15,799 nt of DNA from DATKSS01 sp049582065 (GCA_049582065.1 JBAUTF010000137.1:1-15799), one strand, 5' to 3'. Shown: positions 6,254 through 12,596, counted from the stretch's first letter. Numbers and translations are program-made. The notes: generated by a model from the sequence alone, not told the origin.

Positions 6254-6609
6254 AAGCGCTGGCCGCGGCCGTGACCGCGGCTGCGCTGCTCGCGGCCTGC
6301 GGCGGCGGGAGCTCAGGCCAGCCGGCCGGCTCGATCAAGGTGACCCTGACCGAGTTCAGCTTCAATCCTTCGACCATCAGCGCTCCGAGCGGCAAGGTCG
6401 TCTTCTACCTGGTCAACGCGGGGACGGTCTCCCACGACATGGTCATTCGTGACAGCTCCAACAACCGTGTGGGCGGCAGCGACCTGATCTCGGCGGGCGA
6501 CAGCATTGTTTTCACGGTCGACAGCATCGCCGCCGGGACGTACACCTACTTCTGCGATCAGACCGGGCATGAAGCCGCGGGCATGAAGGGAACGCTGACG
6601 GTTACTTAG
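6250..6609 (+). CDS. Lipoprotein cupredoxin (blue-copper electron carrier)
   Basis: A 119-aa secreted protein. The signal peptide ends in a lipobox LAAC (Cys17), so it is probably anchored to the outer face of the membrane. The mature part is a small beta-rich domain with all four type 1 copper ligands in the usual order: His62 in SHDMVI, then Cys102, His107 and Met112 in FCDQTGHEAAGM. The FSFNP and GTYTYFC segments are typical of plastocyanin-like proteins. The start codon overlaps the stop of ctaE by four bases (ATGA). Its place as last gene of the oxidase unit, together with a subunit II lacking a cytochrome c domain, suggests that it delivers electrons to CuA. A role in copper delivery to the oxidase is the main alternative. 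Confidence 0.9.
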   Translation: MKALAAAVTAAALLAACGGGSSGQPAGSIKVTLTEFSFNPSTISAPSGKVVFYLVNAGTVSHDMVIRDSSNNRVGGSDLISAGDSIVFTVDSIAAGTYTYFCDQTGHEAAGMKGTLTVT

Positions 6610-6627
6610 CGGAGCCGCGCCCGCTTA

Positions 6628-7242
6628 CTACGTCGGCGTCGGGGACGGGGACGGACTCGGCGACGGCGACGGGCTGGGCGGTGGTGTGGGCGAGGGGCTG
6701 GGTCCGGGCGCGACGCCGATCAGCTCGACATCGAAGACCAGGGTGGCGTTGCCCGGGATGATCACCGCGCCCGTGTTGGGGTCGGTCTGGCCCTGGGTGC
6801 CGTAGCCCAGCGCCGGGGGGATGATGAGCTTGCGCTTGCCGCCGACCTTCATCCCCGGGATGCCCTCGTCCCAGCCTGGGATGACCTGTCCCTGACCGAG
6901 CTGGACGGTGAAGGCGGTGCGGCCGGGCTGCCGGCTCGTATCGAATGGCGTGCCACCGGTCGAGAGCCAGCCGGTGTATTGCACCGTTACGTTCTGGCCT
7001 GTCTTGGCGACGTCCCCGGTCCCGACCGTGAAGTCGATGAACTTGAGGCCGTCAGGAAGCGTCACCACCGGCAAGCCGGCGCCCGCGTTGAAGTCGTCAG
7101 CCCCGGGCGACACGACCGGGGAGGATGAGGGACCCGGGCTCTCGTTCGCGACCGGCCCCGTGCTCGCATATGGGTCGGAGTACCCGCACGCCGCCGCGGC
7201 GAACGCGGTGACGGTGAGAACGGTGAGGAGCGATCTCCTCAC
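6628..7242 (-). CDS. Exported lipoprotein FKBP-type peptidyl-prolyl isomerase
   Basis: A 204-aa protein with a signal peptide and lipobox AAAC (Cys19), a Ser/Pro-rich linker (about 34-48), one FKBP domain (about 65-177) and a low-complexity Pro/Ser tail (about 178-204, mostly SP repeats). Core FKBP residues are present: Tyr89 and the following TGWL, Phe100-Asp101, Phe111, Val120-Ile121, Trp124 (VIPGWDEG), Tyr147 (ALGYG) and FDVELI. It should speed proline isomerisation in exported proteins. GTG at 7242 overlaps the TGA of the upstream cyclophilin gene (GTGA), so the two isomerases are co-translated. The gene converges on the cupredoxin gene with 18 bases between the stops. The tail could span or contact the cell wall; that is inference. 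Confidence 0.93.
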   Translation of the reverse strand: MRRSLLTVLTVTAFAAAACGYSDPYASTGPVANESPGPSSSPVVSPGADDFNAGAGLPVVTLPDGLKFIDFTVGTGDVAKTGQNVTVQYTGWLSTGGTPFDTSRQPGRTAFTVQLGQGQVIPGWDEGIPGMKVGGKRKLIIPPALGYGTQGQTDPNTGAVIIPGNATLVFDVELIGVAPGPSPSPTPPPSPSPSPSPSPSPTPT

Positions 7243-7841
7243 GAGGCCGCGATGTCGATCGAGCTCATGGTGTCGCCCACCTGGATCTTGTCGACGACCT
7301 CCATTCCCGAGGTGACCTGCCCGAAGTGGTTGTATACGCCGTTGCTGGCCAGGAAAGGCGCATCGCCCAGGGTGATGAAGAACTGCGAGCCGCTTACCCC
7401 TGCGGCGCTGGACGCCATGCCCACGGTGCCGCGTGGCCACCGGGACGGGTTGGACTCGTCGGGCAGCTTGTAGGCGGGGCCGCCCGTGCCGTTGCCCAGC
7501 GGGTCGCCGCCCTGCACGACGAATCCGTGGACGACCCGGTGGAAGGTCAGACCATCGTAGAAGTGGTTTTGCGACAGGTAGACGAAGTTGTTGACCGTTT
7601 GAGGGGCGATCTTCGGGTCGACGAAGGTGATCACGAGGTCGCCACGCGACGTGTGCACGGTCGCGGTGTACTTCTTGGCCTGGTCGATGACGGCGGGCGG
7701 TGGCGTGGTCCTTTGTTCCATGCAGGTGACGATCTCATTGTCGCAGCCCGGGGCAAATGAGGTCGCTGCGCCCCCGGCCGGGCTGGAGCCGCAAGCCGTC
7801 AGCCAAACAGCCAGGGCGGCGATGGCGAGAATCCGTTTCAC
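7239..7841 (-). CDS. Exported lipoprotein cyclophilin-type peptidyl-prolyl isomerase
   Basis: A 200-aa protein. A short basic N-terminus and hydrophobic stretch end in the lipobox LTAC (Cys17). After a linker with two more cysteines (Cys33, Cys40), the cyclophilin domain runs from about residue 58 to the end. Signature segments are FYDGLTFHRVVHGFVVQGGD (94-113, with catalytic Arg102 and Gln110), GMASS (141-145), GSQFFIT (151-157) and NHFGQV (171-176). It is expected to isomerise proline bonds in secreted proteins, as is the FKBP lipoprotein encoded directly downstream, whose GTG overlaps this stop. GTG at 7841 gives the most compact signal peptide. A TTG at 7871 would add ten residues and has an AT-rich box just upstream, so the start is not settled. 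Confidence 0.92.
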   Translation of the reverse strand: MKRILAIAALAVWLTACGSSPAGGAATSFAPGCDNEIVTCMEQRTTPPPAVIDQAKKYTATVHTSRGDLVITFVDPKIAPQTVNNFVYLSQNHFYDGLTFHRVVHGFVVQGGDPLGNGTGGPAYKLPDESNPSRWPRGTVGMASSAAGVSGSQFFITLGDAPFLASNGVYNHFGQVTSGMEVVDKIQVGDTMSSIDIAAS

Positions 7842-7878
7842 AGCGGTCGATACAGGCGCATGAGAAGGCAAGGCTGGA

Positions 7879-7884
7879 TATCCT
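7879..7884 (+). promoter_or_regulatory. -10 box (TATCCT) for the DinB-like gene
   Basis: TATCCT ends 7 bases before the GTG at 7892, predicting a leaderless mRNA. The box overlaps an 8-base palindrome (GGATATCC, 7876-7883) in the short divergent region shared with the cyclophilin gene. Confidence 0.5.
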
Positions 7885-7891
7885 GACTGTT

Positions 7892-8359
7892 GTGAGCGCT
7901 GCCTCGCAACTGGCCGATGAGTACGACGGCACGATGGCCCAGGTCATCGAGGTAGCGGAATCGTGCACGGACGAGGACTGGAAGGTGCCATGTCCCAACG
8001 AGGAGCGCACGGTGGGGGTGGTATTCGACCACATTGCGGAGGGCAACCCAGAGGTGGTCCGGTGGATCCACGAGTTCCTGGCCGGCCGGCCGGTCCCCCT
8101 GACGCCGGAGGTCCTTAACGCCCAAAACGCCGAGCACGCCGAGCGGGCGGCGAACCGGCCGCGAGCCGAAACGGTCGCGGACCTGAAGACAGGTTCGGAA
8201 AGCACGTCTCGCGCCATTCGCCTCTTGACCGAACCCCAGCTTCACCAGAGCCAGGAGTTCGCCTGGGCGGGTCAGCAGGAGGTGGCCTGGGTGGCCCGCG
8301 CGGCGCTGAGACATCCCCGCGCTCACCTCAAGAGCATTCGGGAAGCGCTGGGCCACTGA
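7892..8359 (+). CDS. DinB-fold protein (putative metal-dependent enzyme)
   Basis: A 155-aa all-helical protein. Its opening (LADEYDGTMAQVIEVAESC), the FDHIAEGNPEVVRW segment (45-58, His47), the short AGRPVPL loop and a final helix with His141 and His145 match the four-helix DinB/YfiT/mycothiol-dependent isomerase superfamily, in which three histidines bind a metal ion. Members are often thiol-dependent S-transferases or hydrolases, but many have no known substrate, and nothing here specifies one. GTG at 7892 is chosen because the helical bundle starts directly after it and a TATCCT box precedes it by 7 bases; the longer reading frame upstream runs antisense to the cyclophilin gene. It is a single gene converging on the MFS transporter gene. 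Confidence 0.8.
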   Translation: MSAASQLADEYDGTMAQVIEVAESCTDEDWKVPCPNEERTVGVVFDHIAEGNPEVVRWIHEFLAGRPVPLTPEVLNAQNAEHAERAANRPRAETVADLKTGSESTSRAIRLLTEPQLHQSQEFAWAGQQEVAWVARAALRHPRAHLKSIREALGH

Positions 8360-8373
8360 CGCCTGCTCGTCAG
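8356..8373. terminator. Small inverted repeat spanning two convergent stop codons
   Basis: CTGACG (8356-8361) and CGTCAG (8368-8373) form a 6-bp stem with a 6-base loop. Each arm contains the TGA stop of one of the convergent genes (DinB-like on plus, MFS on minus). With no T tract it is at best a weak bidirectional terminator. Confidence 0.3.
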
Positions 8374-9611
8374 CGTGTCGGCTCGCGCGCCCCGGTGTAA
8401 AGCAGCACCGCCAGGCCCAGGGCCAGCACCGCGATGACGATCAGGGCCGCGGGCACGTTGGAGGTCGCCGCCGCGACCGAGCCTCCGATCAGCGGGCCGA
8501 GGAAGAACCCGAATGCGACGGAGCTCGCGTTGATCCCGAACACCGTGCTCTGCGCTTCATGCGGAGTCTCGAGGCCGATCATGCTGGCGGTCGCCGGTAT
8601 GAGCACGCCGCTGAACAGGCCGTTGAGGCCGATCGCGATGATCACCACGGTGATCCACGGTGAGACGCCGATCAGAGTGACGGCGACCGCCACCAGCACC
8701 GCCGCCAGGGCGGTCGTCTTCACGTACCCGAACCTGCGCGTCACCGTCGTGTAAAAGACCGCGGCGGCGCTGCTCGCGACGCCGGCGAGGCCGAACCCGA
8801 TCCCGGTGATGGTGGTCACGCCGCTGCTCGTCATCGTGAGCAAACGCAGCACGACCAGCTGCTGGGTCGCGGAGTTGGCGACGCTGATCAGCCCTTGCGC
8901 CCCCACCAGCACGCTGAGGGCCTTCTTCAGGTCGGGGACCTGGCCGATCAGGGTCAGCGTCCCGAGCTGAGGGCCGCTGCGGCGGACCATCGGGCTCTCG
9001 CGCACGATCGCGATCACCGGGATGAGCGAAAGCAGCAGCAGCACACCGCCGCCGAGGAAAACGAGGCGCAGGCCGAACACAGAGGCGGCCAGGCCGCCCA
9101 CCACCGGACCGATGGCTCCGCCCAGCGCAACCGCCGAGCTGACCACGCCCAGCGCCCAGCCGACGCGGTTCCGCGGCGTTTCAACCGCGACGAGGGCCGT
9201 CGCGGCCGCCACCGTGCCGCTGGTCGCACCCTGGAGGAAGCGCAGCACCAGGAGCTCCGTGGGGGTCTGTGCGAAGTAGATCAGCCCGACGGTGAGGGCG
9301 CCCCCGATCATAGAGCGCAGCAGCATCGGCTTGCGCCCATATCGGTCTCCCATCACGCCCCAGATCGGGCTTGCGATCCCCATCGAGAGGCCCGACGCGC
9401 TCGCCGCCGCCGCCGTCCACAGATAGAGGTCGCGGTTGGAGTGAACGCCGAGGTCCTGGGAGATGAAGATCGAAAGGAACGGGAACGCGAAGCTGAAGCC
9501 GAAGATCGCCGTGAACTCCGCGAACCACAGCGCCGCCAGGTTGCGGCGCCAGTCGACCCCTCCCGGGTTGAGCGGGGGCGTCGTCGCCCGCGGGTCCGTC
9601 GACAGGGTCAG
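8370..9611 (-). CDS. MFS transporter (apparent CTG start)
   Basis: About 413 aa with roughly twelve hydrophobic helices, the usual size for a major facilitator superfamily permease. The loop between helices 2 and 3 carries motif A (GVMGDRYGRKPM, about 85-96), and helix 5 has a motif-C-like ALGGAIGPVVGG typical of drug/proton antiporters, so an efflux role is more likely than uptake; the substrate is unknown. No ATG, GTG or TTG lies in frame before the first helix; the first ATG falls at residue 77, beyond it. The best start is CTG at 9611, which overlaps the TGA of the upstream molybdenum-hydroxylase gene as CTGA. It is therefore probably co-translated with that gene, which hints at export of its substrate or product. 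Confidence 0.9.
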   Translation of the reverse strand: MTLSTDPRATTPPLNPGGVDWRRNLAALWFAEFTAIFGFSFAFPFLSIFISQDLGVHSNRDLYLWTAAAASASGLSMGIASPIWGVMGDRYGRKPMLLRSMIGGALTVGLIYFAQTPTELLVLRFLQGATSGTVAAATALVAVETPRNRVGWALGVVSSAVALGGAIGPVVGGLAASVFGLRLVFLGGGVLLLLSLIPVIAIVRESPMVRRSGPQLGTLTLIGQVPDLKKALSVLVGAQGLISVANSATQQLVVLRLLTMTSSGVTTITGIGFGLAGVASSAAAVFYTTVTRRFGYVKTTALAAVLVAVAVTLIGVSPWITVVIIAIGLNGLFSGVLIPATASMIGLETPHEAQSTVFGINASSVAFGFFLGPLIGGSVAAATSNVPAALIVIAVLALGLAVLLYTGAREPTR

Positions 9612-11866
9612 GAGCCCAACAGGTCGACGATCAGGTCTGAGGTGATCGGCAGGCTGTCGATGACCACGTCCGGCTTCCGTTTGCGCAGCGCGTCCTCGAC
9701 CGCGCTCGATATGGCGGCCGGGACCGGAATCGTCCCGCTCTCGCCCGCCCCCTTGAAGCCTTCGGGGTTGGCGTCGGTGGGGGTTTCGATGTGCACCAGC
9801 TCTGGGATGGCGGTGACCTCCCCACTGGTCACGATGCTGTAGTCCAGGAAGCTGGCCGTGCGATAGCCGCCGTCCGCGTCGTAGATCGCCGCTTCGTAAA
9901 GGGCATAGCCCAGCCCGTGCGCATAACCGCCGTGCATCTGACCCTCGACCAGCATCGTGTTGATCGCCTGGCCAACGTCGTGCGCGATGACGTAGCGCAG
10001 CACCTCGACCTGGCCGGTCTCCGGGTCGACCCCGACGACGGCGACATGGCACCCGCTGGAGAAGGCGGTCGGCCGCGCCGGGTCGAAGCTCTCCAGCACC
10101 TCGAGTCCTCCATCGGGCAGGATGTCGGTCGCGGGCACGCTCTTGGCCGGCGCGCCGCGCACACCGATGACGCCATCCTCCAGCACCAGGTCCTGCACGT
10201 CGGCCTCGAGCACCTCGGTCGCGCGCTCGAACAGCGCCTTGCGCATCGCGGTCGCGGCTCTCGCGGCCGCGTTGCCCACCATCACCGCGCTCCGGCTGCC
10301 GGCGGTGAGTAGGGCGAACGGGACATGCTTGGTGTCTCCGGCCGTCACCTTGATCCTGTGGATGGGCCAGCCGAGGCGGTCCGCGGCGACCTGGGCGGCC
10401 ATCGTCTCGTGCCCCTGGCCCTGCGGCGTCGATCCGACGTACAGGTGCGCCATCCCATCCTTGTCGAGGCGCAGACGCGCAGGCTCGCCCCGGCCGAATC
10501 CGGTCGACTCGACGCAGCAGGCGACCCCGACCCCGACCAGCCTGCCGTCCGCCATATCGGCCCGGTCGACCTCGCCCAGCTTCTCGAGCGCCATCGCGAG
10601 CAGCCGCGGATAGTCGCCGCTGTCGTACACCATCCCGCTCCGCCCGGCCGGGAACCCTGTCGTGTACGGGATCTGCTCAGGCTCGATGAAGTTGCGCCGC
10701 CGCAGCTCGGCCGGCTCGATGCCGAGCTTGCGCGCCAGCTGGTCCATGACCCGTTCCATCCCGTAGTTCCCCAGCGGCCGCCCTCCGCCGCGAACGAATC
10801 CGCTCGGCACGGCATTCGTGTAAACGAGCTGGGCTTCCACGTCCATGGCGGGCAGGACGTATGCCGAGACCATGTGGGAGATGATGATTCCGGGCTGCCC
10901 CGTGGCCGATCCGGCGTAGGCGCCGACGTCGTGGAACAGGCGGCCTCTCAGTCCGCGCAGCTTGCCGTCGCGGTCGGACGCCACCTCGAGCTCGATGACC
11001 GACCCATGGCCCTGGGCGGTGGTGGCCCCGTCTTCACTGCGCGTCGCGACCCAGCGCACCGGCCGTTTCAGCCGCCACGCCGCAAGCGCGGTCAGGACCT
11101 CTTCGGGAAACGGGCTGCCCTTGGCGCCGAATCCGCCGCCCACGTCCTCGGCCAGCACGCGAACGTCTTGCTCTTCGAGGCCCAGCGCCGACGCGATGGC
11201 CCCCCTTACGCCGAAGACGTTCTGGGTGGAGGTCCAGACTTTGAGGCCGCCGGTGTCCGAATCGGGCGCTGCCGTCACGGTACGCGGCTCCATGGCCGCG
11301 CCCGCGACGCGTGCGGTGGTCAGCCTGATTCGGGCGGTCACGCTGTCCGATGCGAAAGCTGTCTTGATGTCGCCATAGGTCGTCGAGTGCGTCTGCGCGA
11401 TGTTGCTCTTCATGTCGGCGTGCACGGTGGCGGCCCCTGGCGCGGTCGCGGCCGCGACAGCGCCGACACCGATCAAGGGATCGAGGTCCGCGATCACCTG
11501 CTCGGCGGCGTCCTGGGCCTGGTATGAGGTCCCCGCGACCACGAGGGCGAAAGCCTCGCCGACATAGTTGACCTCGTCGCGGTTCAGGATCGGCCGGCCG
11601 CGCTGCTCGATCCCCGGCGGCCCGAAATCGCTCAGACCGGCAGCCACCTCCGGGAGGTCGTCCGCGGTCCAGACCGCCAGCACGCCCGGCATGCCCGCCG
11701 CGACTGCACGGTCGACGGCCCGGATGCGCGCGTGAGGCAGAGTCGAGCGGCAGAAGGCCACGTGGGCCAATCCCTCGAGCTTGATGTCGCCCGCGTACCG
11801 ACCCTGTCCCGTGATCAGACGCTCGTCCTCGACTCGGCGCCAGCGCCGGCCGATGTAAGAAGTCAC
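9608..11866 (-). CDS. Xanthine dehydrogenase/CoxL-family molybdopterin-binding subunit
   Basis: A 752-aa catalytic subunit of a molybdenum hydroxylase, with no FAD or 2Fe-2S subunit beside it. The N-terminal YIGRRWRRVEDERLITGQGR segment begins the a/b hammerhead domain. Cofactor motifs follow: GGGFGAKG (243-250), FVRGGGRP (357-364), GQGHE (483-487) and KGAGESG near the C-terminus, with catalytic Glu709. The active-site loop reads RGGGR, not the AYxCSFR of form I carbon monoxide dehydrogenases, so this is not a classical CO oxidiser. It is closer to the form II and general aldehyde/heterocycle hydroxylases, but the Glu that usually follows GRP is Leu. GTG at 11866 is preferred over ATG at 11899 because homologues begin near TSYIG and a TATTGT box lies 7 bases upstream. 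The MFS gene follows with overlap. Confidence 0.92.
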   Translation of the reverse strand: MTSYIGRRWRRVEDERLITGQGRYAGDIKLEGLAHVAFCRSTLPHARIRAVDRAVAAGMPGVLAVWTADDLPEVAAGLSDFGPPGIEQRGRPILNRDEVNYVGEAFALVVAGTSYQAQDAAEQVIADLDPLIGVGAVAAATAPGAATVHADMKSNIAQTHSTTYGDIKTAFASDSVTARIRLTTARVAGAAMEPRTVTAAPDSDTGGLKVWTSTQNVFGVRGAIASALGLEEQDVRVLAEDVGGGFGAKGSPFPEEVLTALAAWRLKRPVRWVATRSEDGATTAQGHGSVIELEVASDRDGKLRGLRGRLFHDVGAYAGSATGQPGIIISHMVSAYVLPAMDVEAQLVYTNAVPSGFVRGGGRPLGNYGMERVMDQLARKLGIEPAELRRRNFIEPEQIPYTTGFPAGRSGMVYDSGDYPRLLAMALEKLGEVDRADMADGRLVGVGVACCVESTGFGRGEPARLRLDKDGMAHLYVGSTPQGQGHETMAAQVAADRLGWPIHRIKVTAGDTKHVPFALLTAGSRSAVMVGNAAARAATAMRKALFERATEVLEADVQDLVLEDGVIGVRGAPAKSVPATDILPDGGLEVLESFDPARPTAFSSGCHVAVVGVDPETGQVEVLRYVIAHDVGQAINTMLVEGQMHGGYAHGLGYALYEAAIYDADGGYRTASFLDYSIVTSGEVTAIPELVHIETPTDANPEGFKGAGESGTIPVPAAISSAVEDALRKRKPDVVIDSLPITSDLIVDLLGS

Positions 11867-11873
11867 GGGAACT

Positions 11874-11879
11874 ACAATA
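11874..11879 (-). promoter_or_regulatory. -10 box (TATTGT) for the molybdenum-hydroxylase gene
   Basis: TATTGT on the minus strand ends 7 bases before GTG 11866, predicting a leaderless transcript and excluding the ATG at 11899 from the mRNA if this promoter is used. Confidence 0.5.
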
Positions 11880-11921
11880 AGTTGTTCATTCGGGCCCATT
11901 GCGCGACCCCCAAAAAGAGAC

Positions 11922-11997
11922 GGGCGGCTAGCTCAGTTGGGAGAGCGCCAGCTTGACATGCTGGAGGTCGGGGGTTCGAAACCCTCGCCGCCCACCA
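11922..11997 (+). tRNA. tRNA-Val(GAC) with encoded CCA
   Basis: A complete cloverleaf: acceptor GGGCGGC pairs with GCCGCCC, the D arm is GCTC/GAGC, the anticodon stem CCAGC/GCTGG holds loop TTGACAT (anticodon GAC at 11955-11957), and the T arm GGGGG-TTCGAAA-CCCTC closes with one G-U pair. Discriminator A11994 is followed by a gene-encoded CCA. Confidence 0.97.
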
Positions 11998-12026
11998 ATC
12001 CGTTTCCTGCAAAATCGGATCGCCTC

Positions 12027-12100
12027 GGCCCGTTCGTCTAGTGGACTAGGACGCCGGCCTTTCAAGCCGGAGATCAGGGGTTCGAAGCCCAAGCAGGACG
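12027..12100 (+). tRNA. Degenerate tRNA-Glu(UUC), possible pseudogene
   Basis: A 74-base tRNA-like sequence with an intact D arm (GTCTAG...CTAGGAC), a perfect anticodon stem CCGGC/GCCGG and loop CTTTCAA (UUC). Its 5' two-thirds closely match the intact tRNA-Glu at 12454-12527. The 3' part is damaged. The T stem AGGGG/CCCAA lacks pairs 49-65 and 50-64, and the acceptor GGCCCGT against GCAGGAC has two mismatches and a G-U pair. No CCA is encoded. It is either a decaying duplicate or a tRNA with a role outside translation. Confidence 0.6.
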
Positions 12101-12191
12101 CTATTCGAACCAACTAGTCCAGATCGAAAAGCAACTTAACCGCTGGTGGTCGGCACACGAGAGGGGGACAACTCCCAAGCGAGATACGCTC

Positions 12192-12320
12192 TCAGTGCGG
12201 GAACCAGCGCTCGACGCGGTCAATACGTCCGTCGGCGAAGCCCGGCCGCGAATCGACACCCCAGAGATATGAGGCGATCGCTAACCCGACAAAAGCCGCG
12301 AGTACCAGCAGCGGCCCCAT
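12192..12320 (-). CDS. 42-aa single-helix membrane miniprotein (hypothetical)
   Basis: A short minus-strand frame starting at ATG 12320. Residues 1-20 (MGPLLVLAAFVGLAIASYLW) are one membrane helix, followed by GVDSRPGF and a charged amphipathic end (RIDRVERWFPH). The arrangement of a helix, then a G-D-S-R motif, then a basic tryptophan-containing end looks like a real miniprotein rather than chance. A TAGCCT box ends 6 bases before the ATG, matching the leaderless promoters elsewhere in the window. It lies between two tRNA-Glu sequences where no other gene is visible. The function is unknown. I could not compare it with homologues, so the call rests on composition, start signal and promoter position. 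Confidence 0.5.
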   Translation of the reverse strand: MGPLLVLAAFVGLAIASYLWGVDSRPGFADGRIDRVERWFPH

Positions 12321-12326
12321 GCCGAA

Positions 12327-12332
12327 AGGCTA
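12327..12332 (-). promoter_or_regulatory. -10 box (TAGCCT) for the 42-aa miniprotein gene
   Basis: TAGCCT on the minus strand is followed by TTCGGC and then the ATG at 12320, the same 6-base spacing seen at other leaderless starts here. Beyond it, 12333-12453 holds nothing recognisable. Confidence 0.4.
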
Positions 12333-12453
12333 CTCGTCAACTTTCCGGATGTCCATTTGGGGCTACTGCCCTGCCCTGGCCTTCGGCGCTCCGATTTCCC
12401 GTTCGAGCTCGTCGGACTGGTGAGTTCCCACTGGGTGGCGAAGTTAGCAGGAG

Positions 12454-12527
12454 TAGCCCGGGCGGGATTCGAACCCGCGATATCAGCCTTGAAAGGGCTG
12501 CGTCCTAGTCCACTAGACGACCGGGCC
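12454..12527 (-). tRNA. tRNA-Glu(UUC)
   Basis: A complete 74-base cloverleaf on the minus strand: acceptor GGCCCGG/CCGGGCT (first pair G-U), D arm GTCTAG...CTAGGAC, anticodon stem CAGCC/GGCTG with loop CTTTCAA (UUC at 12493-12491), and T arm GCGGG-TTCGAAT-CCCGC. Discriminator A; CCA is not encoded (CTC follows). Confidence 0.95.
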
Positions 12528-12596
12528 CAGTTGGGTACTAGGTACTCTACTTGCTGGCCTGCTGCCCCTTGCGGGCCACCAGGCGAGGCACCAGAA

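Noticed and set aside
8895..9842. Plus-strand open frame of 315 codons antisense to the MFS and molybdenum-hydroxylase genes
   Set aside because: Arg/Glu/Ala-rich composition typical of a GC-rich shadow frame; the opposite strand encodes clear conserved proteins.
10325..11527. Plus-strand open frame of 400 codons antisense to the molybdenum hydroxylase
   Set aside because: No recognisable motif, and the minus strand carries all cofactor motifs of a known family.
11897..11899. ATG as start of the molybdenum-hydroxylase subunit
   Set aside because: The family N-terminus begins at TSYIG just after GTG 11866, and the TATTGT box lies downstream of this ATG.
11928..12113. Minus-strand frame over tRNA-Val and the degenerate tRNA-Glu
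   Set aside because: Contains GGRRGFRTPDLQ-like text, which is the usual false peptide from reading a tRNA gene antisense.
12027..12130. Phage or island attachment site at the damaged tRNA-Glu
   Set aside because: No matching direct repeat of a tRNA 3' end and no integrase is visible; the two tRNA-Glu copies are inverted and differ at their 3' ends.
12101..12191. Terminator-like small stems (GAGA...TCTC, GGGA...TCCC) after the 42-aa gene
   Set aside because: Stems of four bases are too short to support a terminator call in GC-rich sequence.
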